Shown here in pieces: positions 1 to 7,600 of a stretch of DNA of 20,026 bases. A program made the translations under genes and the position numbers. The stretch covers positions 1-20,026 of the forward strand of contig JAUWZR010000017.1 in NCBI GenBank assembly GCA_030615235.1, read 5' to 3'. How positions within the stretch are numbered: position 1 is the stretch's first letter; every line of letters starts with the position of its first letter. The notes under the pieces were generated by a model that was given only the letters and a program-made list of their open reading frames with translations, had not been told where the DNA came from and searched no databases. Source of the stretch: Promethearchaeota archaeon (GTDB lineage Archaea; Asgardarchaeota; Lokiarchaeia; Sigyniarchaeales; SOKP01).

Positions 1-120
1 TAACCCCTCATCTTGTAATCTCGTAAACTCTTCTAACCACTTACTAGGGACGTTAATCGTAATTACTTTCATTTCCCCTTCTAAATTTTCAAATCGTTCC
101 GCTAATCTTTTATTTGCCAT
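1..120 (-). CDS. Partial ribbon-helix-helix (CopG/Arc-like) DNA-binding protein, N-terminus
   Basis: Forty codons read leftward from an ATG at 120 and run off the window edge, so the C-terminus is missing. After about 16 charged residues comes MKVITINVPSKWLEEF, the pattern of an RHH regulator: a short beta strand of alternating hydrophobic residues that inserts into the DNA major groove, then helix 1. The expected turn and second helix would lie outside the window. Proteins of this type are usually dimeric repressors, often of small plasmid, viral or toxin-antitoxin operons. The ATG is 2 nt after the stop of the upstream gene and 11 nt after a strong AGGAGGT, so the start is well supported and translation is probably coupled. 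The family call rests only on the strand-helix pattern, so the target is unknown. Confidence 0.6.
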   Translation of the reverse strand, partial: MANKRLAERFENLEGEMKVITINVPSKWLEEFTRLQDEGL

Positions 121-122
121 TT

Positions 123-513
123 TTACTTTTTACCTCCTGATGATGATTGAGGCGTTAAAAAATAATCGATTCGAGACGGTTTTTGAGGTCGATCAGGATT
201 GATTTCTGCGGAAAAGTGAATGCCGTGTATTTTATGATGAGGAGTTGATAAGAGTTTTACGACTTCTAATGTGTAAATGTTTTGAATTTCGGTGTATTGC
301 TTTTGTTTGCGAAGCACTTTGAATATGGGAATCGGTTCGACTTTATTGGAATAGAGAGTATGGATATTCGTGTAATAAAAGACATTGTTGGGATAAGATT
401 TTTTGGAAAAGCTGTAAGGATCGTCTTCGTAGTAAATATTTAGCGAAGGAGCTAAGTAGTAATCTTCCCATGTATCGTCTTCTTTCTTTCGTGCTGTGTT
501 TCTGTAAAAAAAA
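123..513 (-). CDS. Unrecognised protein, 5' end missing at a sequence junction
   Basis: A minus-strand frame is open from about 539 to a TAA at 123-125. Its first nine or so codons overlap DNA that encodes cysteine desulfurase in another frame, so native sequence probably begins near 513. The roughly 130 residues left are rich in Tyr, Asp, Pro and Ser (for example KKEDDTWEDYYLAPSLNIYY) and show no domain I recognise. A GTG at 317 would give only the last 64 residues, but the reading frame looks protein-like well before it. It is followed after 2 nt by the RHH gene, which suggests a two-gene operon. The region is visibly richer in G+C than the rest of the window, which hints at a different origin such as a plasmid or virus. 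No function is proposed. Confidence 0.5.
132..138 (-). promoter_or_regulatory. Strong Shine-Dalgarno site for the RHH gene, inside the upstream gene
   Basis: Read on the minus strand, AGGAGGT lies 11 nt before the ATG at 120. It falls within the last codons of the upstream reading frame, where it encodes Gly-Gly. This fixes the downstream start and indicates translational coupling. Confidence 0.7.
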
Positions 514-738
514 TCTATGAGCTGAAGCAGAAAGTAAATCTATATTCATCTCATCAACATTAATAGGTATTTTCCCAAACGCTTGAACTGCATCAGTATG
601 GAAGATAACATCGTGTTTCTTAGCAATTTCGCCAATTTCTTTAATTGGTTCAATGGTTCCTATTTCGTTGTTAGCAAACATTATGCTAATAAGAATTATT
701 TCGTCGGAAATCATATCTTCTATGGTTATTTCTGAATC
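514..738 (-). pseudogene. Cysteine desulfurase (NifS/IscS-like) internal fragment
   Basis: About 75 minus-strand codons match the middle of a class V aminotransferase cysteine desulfurase. Visible landmarks are the strand and loop ISIMFANNEIGTI, the helix PIKEIGEIAKKHD, the cofactor-binding FHTDAVQ (Asp contacts the pyridoxal phosphate nitrogen), GKIPINVDEMNIDLLS and then SAH. The intact family has about 390 residues; both ends are missing here. Similarity stops where SAHK should carry the Schiff-base lysine: the next codon reads Arg and the expected YGPKG does not follow. Upstream, similarity starts around DSEITIEDMISDE; before that the DNA encodes a TPR protein on the opposite strand. The fragment cannot be an active enzyme. 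It is either a gene remnant left by rearrangement or an assembly chimera. Confidence 0.8.
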
Positions 739-739
739 T

Positions 740-1990
740 TTAGCTTGGTTGGGTAAACAAGTAAAAGCATTTGATGTTATAGTGAATTGTGATGATTTGT
801 TCAAAAAGATTCCAAAATTACAAGTAAAAACCCAGGGAGCAATCAAGGCTACATTTTTATGTATAAAAGCCATGGTTTATTCAAGGAAAGGAGAATTTGA
901 CAACGCAACTTACTTTCTGAAACGAAGTATTGCTTTAGGAGAACAATACAGTAATATCTCAAATATCATGCGAATTTTCTATCATTATGGATACATCCTA
1001 TTTATGAGAGGTGAACTAATAAGAGCATTAGATTATTTGGAAAAGGCATTATCTCTCGGGAAAAATGGTTTTAATAGATATTTCACTCGAATAAATAGTG
1101 CAATCGGCACTGTGAAATTAGGTCAAGGCCATTTAGATCAATCGTTGTTCTATTATAAACAAGCATTAGAGATTGCTACAAAGATGAATTGTAAAAGAGA
1201 TTTGGCTGGAATTCTTGACAATATTGGAGAAGTTTATTATGCTAAGGGAGATTTATTGCAATCACAGAATTTTTTTGAGCGTAGTTTGAAAATCTTAGAA
1301 AAATTAGATGCAACAAGCGTTATAGCTCATGTTATTTATTCGATATTTAGGGTAACTCTTGAATCGGGCGATTTTAAACAATCAGAGGGATATTTAAGTT
1401 ATTTAAAAAAAATCAAGAATCTAGAACCGAATAAAGAAATTAATTGTTTCTATCGCTTAAGTAAGGCTTTACTTCTGAAAACTAATCCACGAGTTAAAAA
1501 TACCGCTAAAGCTGAAGAATTATTGAAAAGGTTAGTTCATGATGAATCTTATAATCACGAGATAAGCATAGATGCTATACTTCATCTTTGCGATTTATGT
1601 TTGATTGAACTTGAAAAAACCAGTAATTTAGAATTATTGGATCGGATACAACTATATATTAATAAAATCTTGACTATTGCCATCAATCAAAAATTACATA
1701 GCTTATTAGTTGAATCCCATTTTTTAGAAATAAAATTCGATATATTAGCTTTAGATTGGGAAAAAGCTCAAGAAACATTAACCAAAGCTCTAGAAATAGC
1801 AGATGAATACGATTTGAATCAATTGGTTAAAAGAATATCAATAGAGCAGAGGAATTTTGCTACACAAAAAAATAAGTGGTTAAAGGCAAAACAATCTGAT
1901 AAATCAATAGTACAACTTGCAAATTTAACCCCAATGAGGGAACAAATAAAATACATGTTCAAAAAGCGCGAGTTACTTAAAAATTTTTAG
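740..1990 (+). CDS. TPR-repeat protein, N-terminus lost at a junction
   Basis: A plus-strand frame stays open from 653, but the first 29 or so codons are antisense to the cysteine desulfurase fragment and look artificial. TPR-like sequence starts near 740. Helical pairs follow, with clear TPR units such as FDNATYFLKRSIALGEQ, GELIRALDYLEKALSLG, GHLDQSLFYYKQALEIA and GDLLQSQNFFERSLKIL. The C-terminal part (DWEKAQETLTKALEIADEY, then a charged helix ending near NKWLK) resembles the standalone TPR proteins common in Lokiarchaeia; that is recalled, not searched. Such proteins are scaffolds for protein-protein contacts, probably cytoplasmic since no signal or membrane segment is seen. No convincing native start is present: the in-frame ATG at 872 would cut into a TPR helix. 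The gene is best treated as 5'-truncated. Confidence 0.75.
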   Translation, partial: LAWLGKQVKAFDVIVNCDDLFKKIPKLQVKTQGAIKATFLCIKAMVYSRKGEFDNATYFLKRSIALGEQYSNISNIMRIFYHYGYILFMRGELIRALDYLEKALSLGKNGFNRYFTRINSAIGTVKLGQGHLDQSLFYYKQALEIATKMNCKRDLAGILDNIGEVYYAKGDLLQSQNFFERSLKILEKLDATSVIAHVIYSIFRVTLESGDFKQSEGYLSYLKKIKNLEPNKEINCFYRLSKALLLKTNPRVKNTAKAEELLKRLVHDESYNHEISIDAILHLCDLCLIELEKTSNLELLDRIQLYINKILTIAINQKLHSLLVESHFLEIKFDILALDWEKAQETLTKALEIADEYDLNQLVKRISIEQRNFATQKNKWLKAKQSDKSIVQLANLTPMREQIKYMFKKRELLKNF

Positions 1991-2138
1991 CCCATAACGC
2001 AAATTTATTGAGGAAATCCTTGAAATATGCAATTCATTGTCTGCTTTTTTGACTGTAGAAAAAGTAACTATTCATAACGAGAAGAAAATTTTTCCAAATT
2101 TCTTTTGAATTATAACTTGAATATTTTTAATTTTAGAA

Positions 2139-2887
2139 ATGTCAATTCATCTTATGGAAAAGGATTTTGAAAGGTATGGTGACAATTTTCAGCAGAAATC
2201 TAAGTATATAAGATATAATTTACCTAGACATATGCTCAACTGGGGAAAGAAACCTGAAACATATAAAATATATTCAAACGCTATTAAACAAATAAAGCTA
2301 CCCGAGCCTAAATTTGATCCATCTATTAAATTTTGGAACATAATTAAAAATCGACATTCGACCAGAAGTTTTAGCATGGAACCGTTAACTATGATGGACC
2401 TTAGTTTATTTCTATTTGGTATGTCCGGATTAAATAGAATTTTTCCACAATATGCTTTTAGAACAGTTCCTTCAGCGGGGGGTTATATCCTATCGAAATT
2501 TACCCTGTAATTAATAATGTGTCCAGTGTAGAAAGAGGTCTTTATCATTATGATATTCAAGAACACTCACTTAATATGCTTAAAGAAGGAGATTTTAGGA
2601 GTAAAGTAGCTGAAGGGTGCCTTGATCAAACCATGGCATATACATCGGCAGTAAACTTTGTTTGGACGGCTGTGATCGCTCGTTCTCAATGGAAATACCT
2701 TCAAAGGTGTTACAGATACATATATTTAGACGCGGGGCATATAGGTCAAAACTTTTACTTGGTTGCAGAAGCGCTCAATTTGGGTGCCTGTACGATAGGA
2801 GCTATATATGACGATGAGTTAAACAACTTTTTAGGTATAGATGGAAAAAATGAAACTACTATATATGTTGGAGTTGTAGGTAAATAA
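2139..2887 (+). pseudogene. SagB-type nitroreductase/dehydrogenase, split by a one-base frameshift
   Basis: Two consecutive plus-strand frames (2139-2510, then onward to 2887) together make one complete SagB-type FMN oxidoreductase of about 248 residues. The first half carries the family N-terminus with a Lys-Pro-x-x-Tyr segment, RHSTRSFSMEPLTMMDLS (FMN phosphate-binding Arg/Ser region) and RTVPSAGG. In the other frame the sequence continues as LYPIEIYPV, GLYHYD, AGHIGQNFYLVAEALNLGAC and a C-terminal VGVVGK. The frames join if the G6 run at 2477-2482 had seven G. SagB-type enzymes oxidise azolines in peptide maturation or act as general nitroreductases; no YcaO partner or precursor peptide is visible, so the substrate is unknown. 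The error could be a sequencing or assembly indel, a real mutation or, less likely, programmed frameshifting. Start ATG at 2139; ATG at 2154 is an alternative. Confidence 0.85.
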
Positions 2888-2921
2888 AATAAATTATATA
2901 AAAATAAAAAAAGATTAGATT

Positions 2922-4565
2922 TTATTTCTTCCTTCCTCTTACTAGACTGAAGATTACCACCAGAGCAAGAGCTCCTAACCCGATAGCTAACCCAATAATC
3001 ATTCCCAGAACGAATGGATCTAATCCAGATACGGGTACGGATGGAGCGGTACAGATATTTTCTTCGTAAATATTACCAAAGCTATTAGTTTCGTTGTAGC
3101 AGTACATATTGTTTGCTAAATTATTTCTAAAAATGATATTGTTGTCACTTGAAACTAAATTCGTACCGTTTACATTGTGATTGGCTGTGTTTGTGGTAAT
3201 AATATTACCAAAACTTGAAAACAGAAAAATTCCGTTTAGAGTATTTCCATTTGCAGTATTCATTGTAATCAGATTATTATCTGATTCGCTCATAGATATT
3301 CCGTTTAGTAAGTTATTAGACGCTTTATTTGAAGTAATGCTATTGCTGTTGCTTAAATATAGCTGAATTCCGTTTAGCGTGTTATTATTTGCGTTGTTCG
3401 ATGTAATAAGATTAGAGTCCGAACCACTCATATATATTCCGTGTTGTAAGTTATTAGACGCCATATTGTCGTAAATAAGATTATGCTCAGTAACTATAAA
3501 CAAAAAAAAACCACTCAGGTTATTATGTGATGCAATGTTACCTTTTATAACATTTCGCCGAGAGCCAGCAAAGATTCCAATACCATCTTCTCCATTATGG
3601 CTACAATTGTTAGATTCTAGTCTATTGTCATTGCTGCCAAACAATCTTATCCCACTGAAAATGTTGCCAAACGCTTCATTATCAATAATTGTATTATTTT
3701 TGCAAATCATTAGTTCGATCCCAAATACTGCGTTATCCTTAACTTTATTCCCAGAAACTGAACAATAATCGCTGTTATCTAAATAGATTCCCGTATTAGA
3801 ATTATCCTCACAAGTATTATCTTTTATAGATGAATTGTCAGAGGCACCATAGTTTATCCCATAATAATTACCATTGGCAATATTGCCTGTAATCGTTAAT
3901 AAATTACATGTCATGAATCTTAATCCAGAAAAACTGTTATAGTTCACAGTATTTCCCTCAAAAATGCAATTTTCCAGGTTATCAAGGTTGAATCCATAAT
4001 TTGTATTGTTATTTGCAATATTTGAATAAAAGGATAAATCCTTTGAATCTGAACCGAGTATTCCAGTTGTCCCAAGGAAGGAACAATTATTATTTCTGAA
4101 AATTATATCAGAACAGTTATTAATGTCCATTCCAAAAGAAGTATTAGACAATTGGTTGTCTTCGACTATACCATTTGTTGTATTATAGAGAGCAATTCCA
4201 TATGTTGAGGATGTAACAACATTACAGTTCAGAATTTTAAAAAATTTTCGTGAATCTTTTATCAAAAAACCATAAGCGCCTGTTGTATTAATAACATCAT
4301 TACTAATTATATAAGGATCTCCAGATGTTCCTGAACCAATACATATTCCTTCAGCGCTTCTATTTGCCCAATCCAATAATGGATTATCATCATCTATTAT
4401 AATTGGGTCTGTATAAGTTGTAGAGGTTTTTAAGGTTCCAAAATCATTAGACCGATTAATATTTTTGAACGAAGCAATTTTAACAGTGCTTAAATAGCTA
4501 TTTACTACCGGGATTGCTAATAAAATAACGAATAAAATGATTATTTTTTTTTTTATAGATTTCAT
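2922..4565 (-). CDS. Secreted right-handed beta-helix (NosD-like) surface protein with C-terminal membrane anchor
   Basis: The N-terminus has a run of lysines and a hydrophobic stretch (KKKIIILFVILLAIPVVNS), a signal peptide. After a segment containing SGTSGDPYIISN, typical of this archaeal family, come about 17 parallel beta-helix rungs of 22-24 residues, each marked by G-[IFL] and Asn ladders (for example NGISMSESDNNLITMNTAN). The C-terminus has PVSGLDP, a Gly-rich hydrophobic segment of about 24 residues and RGRKK, a membrane anchor with a basic cytoplasmic end. The protein should stand outside the cell on the membrane, where such solenoids bind or cleave polysaccharide or mediate adhesion; no catalytic residues can be assigned. 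I prefer ATG at 4565, with GAGAGTGA just upstream, over GTG at 4574. It lies 68 nt downstream of the SIR2-TPR gene on the same strand, and its stop faces the SagB gene. Confidence 0.85.
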   Translation of the reverse strand: MKSIKKKIIILFVILLAIPVVNSYLSTVKIASFKNINRSNDFGTLKTSTTYTDPIIIDDDNPLLDWANRSAEGICIGSGTSGDPYIISNDVINTTGAYGFLIKDSRKFFKILNCNVVTSSTYGIALYNTTNGIVEDNQLSNTSFGMDINNCSDIIFRNNNCSFLGTTGILGSDSKDLSFYSNIANNNTNYGFNLDNLENCIFEGNTVNYNSFSGLRFMTCNLLTITGNIANGNYYGINYGASDNSSIKDNTCEDNSNTGIYLDNSDYCSVSGNKVKDNAVFGIELMICKNNTIIDNEAFGNIFSGIRLFGSNDNRLESNNCSHNGEDGIGIFAGSRRNVIKGNIASHNNLSGFFLFIVTEHNLIYDNMASNNLQHGIYMSGSDSNLITSNNANNNTLNGIQLYLSNSNSITSNKASNNLLNGISMSESDNNLITMNTANGNTLNGIFLFSSFGNIITTNTANHNVNGTNLVSSDNNIIFRNNLANNMYCYNETNSFGNIYEENICTAPSVPVSGLDPFVLGMIIGLAIGLGALALVVIFSLVRGRKK

Positions 4566-4642
4566 TTTTTTCACTCTCTATTTTTAATATAGATTTGGTA
4601 TCAATATGGTAGTATGATTATTTCTGTATTTAAAAAATAAAG

Positions 4643-7600
4643 TTACTTTATTCTAGCTTTAATCATTCTTATGTTGTATTTTAAGACTTTTGCTAATGAC
4701 AATTTTTCAAAGCCTGCTTGTATTAAAGTTGTTAACGAATTTTGATAATTGGTTAAGGCTTCAGCGTACGATTTCTGATCAGCATATATCAACCCTAATT
4801 TGTAATATGAATCCGCTATTCCTACATTATCTTCAAGATCTTTGTAAATTTCAAGGGCTTTGTTGCTTTTTTTCCATGCTTCGGTGTATTTTCCTTGATA
4901 AAGAAATACTAAACCAATATTATTTAAGTATTTAGCGTTGGATTGTCTATCTTCGCTTTTCTCAGCTATTTGGTTAGCTTCCTCAAAGCGCTTTAATGCA
5001 ACGGGATAATTACCCTCATCAAGATAAATTAATCCAATGTTTTTAAGGCTTTCTGCTTTTCTGGTGAAATTTTTAAGCTCATTATCAATATTGAGAGATT
5101 CTTCAAAGGTTTTCAAAGCGTCGAGATATAGCCCTTGATCCCTATAGATCATTGCGGTGTTATACAAATTCTCTGCTCTTTCAGTTGAAGGTCCTAATAC
5201 TTTAAAAAGTTTTGTTCCTCGGTCGTACCATTTAAGAGCCTCGGTATAATCTCCTCTTTGTTGGTATATAAGGCCTACCTTATTAAAACAATATGTTTTC
5301 CCTATTAAGTCTCCTACTTTATCAAATATGTCGAGAGCGATATTATAACGTTTAAAGGCATCTTTATACACACCTTGTTTATGAAAAAGAGCACCTATTC
5401 TACATAAAATTCGAGCTTTCCTCTCGTCGTCATAAATTTGATCAGATATTTTAAGTGCTTCACTATTCCACTTTAAAGCTTCAGGATATTTATCTAATTC
5501 TTGATACACTAATCCAATACTCTCAAAGCAATCTGCACTTCCTTCTAAGTTTTCAATTTCTTCAAAAAGCTTGTATGCATCTTCATACCACTTTAATGCT
5601 TCTTGAAAATGCTCTTGAGCCATAAAAATTTCTCCAATCTTTCGTATAGTAACCGCTTGGTTTGTAAGATTACCTAGTTGTTCCTCAAGCTCTAGAGCTT
5701 CTTTGTATCTATCCAATGTCTCTTTGTATTTTTTTCGGATAAAGAATATTTTTCCTATGCAAAGTAGCCTATACGCCTTTCCCTTCATATTTCCAAGTTG
5801 TTCGTCGATATTCAAAGCTTCTTCATATAGGTTTAGCGCTTCGAGATAATTATCTTCGTCGTAGTAGATATCCCCTATACTCGTAAAGATATTGGCTTTA
5901 ATTTCAAGGTTTCCTAAACTTTCTGCGACATATATTGCCTCGTTATATCTTCTTACCGCTTCGGGATAATGCTTCTGGGTTTGATATATTTCTCCTATAA
6001 CACTAAGAATTTCCACTTGTTCTTCTAAATGTCCTAGTTGATCTGCAATCAATAGCGATTCTTCGTAGCGCTTTAAAGCCTCTATGAAATCCCATTGTTC
6101 CCGATAAATCTTACCAGTTATGTTTAAGCACATCGCTTTCTTATGTAAGTTACCAATTTGTTCAGCAATTTTTATAGCTTCTTCAAACTTCTTTAAAGCC
6201 GTTTCATTTTCTCCTATATAATGATAATTTATTCCAATTAAATGAAGACTATCGATTTGTCCTTCCATATCATTCTGTTTTCTATAGAGATCTAATGCTT
6301 CTTCGAGTTTTTGTTTAGCTTGAGAATAATCGCCTTGATCTTGAAAAATTAATCCCATCATGTTAAGTATATCAGACTTTTTTTCTGTTTTTCCAGTATC
6401 TTTAATAATTTCTAAAGCATCTTTATATCTGTTAAGTGCTTCTTGAAAATTAGCTTGTTCAGCATAGAAATTCCCAATATTTTTTAAAGTCTCAGCTATC
6501 CCTTCAGGATTATCAGTTATCCCGTAAAGCTGAAGAGCTTCTTGAAAGTTTTTAAATGATTCTGGGAATTTTCTTTGATCAAGATAAATTTGTCCAATAG
6601 TTATTAATGTGGAAGCCTTATTCTTTAAATCTTCTAGTTGATTATATATTTCCAGAGCTTTCTCAAACTTCTTTAGCGCTTTTAAATAAGATTTCTGTTC
6701 TTTATATATTAACCCCATATTTATAAGAACATCAACTTCTCCTCGAATTTCTCCAATTTGGTTATAAAGGTTTAAAGAATCTTCAAACCATTTTAGTGAA
6801 TCAAAGTATTTATTCTGATTTTGAAAAATCATCCCTAATTGGCGCGAAAATCTGGCTTTTAATTTGACATCTCCTAAATTCTCGGCTATTTGAAATCCCT
6901 CTTCAAAGCAATCAAGTGCTTTGGGGTAATTCCATTGATCCCTATAAATGATTCCTATAGAGTTTAAGGCGTCCAACTTTCCTTCAATTCCCCCCAAAAG
7001 CTTGTAAAGTTTAAGTGACTCATTACATTTCTCCAACCCAGTAAGAGAATCTCCAATTTCATGAGTTACACGTCCAATTATATTCAAAATCTCTGCTTTT
7101 TGTTCGAGATCTTCTAATTGTTCGGAAATTTTTAAAGCAGTTTGAAGGTACCTTAAAGCTTCGCTAAAATTTTTTTTTGAATAATAGACTCTCCCTTTAA
7201 GCTTCAAATTTAGCGCTTTCTTACTAAGATTTTCAAATTTCTCGTTAATTTTTATTGCTGATTCGAAATACATCAAAGCTTCTTCATATTTATGTTGTTC
7301 CTGATAAAGTACGGCTAAATTGTTGTATATATCCGACTTTTGTTTGAGGTCTTTAATTTTTTCAATTTCTTTCAGTGCTAACTCAAAATTTTTTATCGCA
7401 TCTGAATATTCTCTCTGTGCTTGATGCACAAGACCTATGTATTTAAAAATAAACGCTCGTTCCGGCAATAATTTAGATTTAATTTGAACTTGTAAAGATT
7501 TGCGTAACCAATCTAATGCATCCCCGTATTTTGATTGTTCATAGTTAATTATCCCCATTTCCATTGAAGTTATTGCTTTCCAATGACTATCTCCAGATTC

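Noticed and set aside
123..140. Terminal Gly-Gly-Lys-Lys of the unrecognised left-end protein as a modifier tail
   Set aside because: Same cause: AGGAGGT for the downstream RHH gene sits there. No ubiquitin-like fold is visible.
653..739. N-terminal 29 codons of the open frame leading into the TPR protein
   Set aside because: This stretch is antisense to clear cysteine desulfurase coding sequence and its translation is not TPR-like, so it is not treated as native protein.
2083..2107. Imperfect AT-rich inverted repeat before the SagB gene
   Set aside because: AAGAAAATTT...AAATTTCTTTT pairs only weakly and consists of A/T runs that recur throughout the window; it is not distinct enough to call an operator or terminator.
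3181..3768. Plus-strand open frames opposite the beta-helix gene, and similar frames opposite other large genes (near 7689, 11256, 12981, 14936, 15360, 19380)
   Set aside because: They are antisense shadows of well-supported genes with no recognisable domain or start signal.
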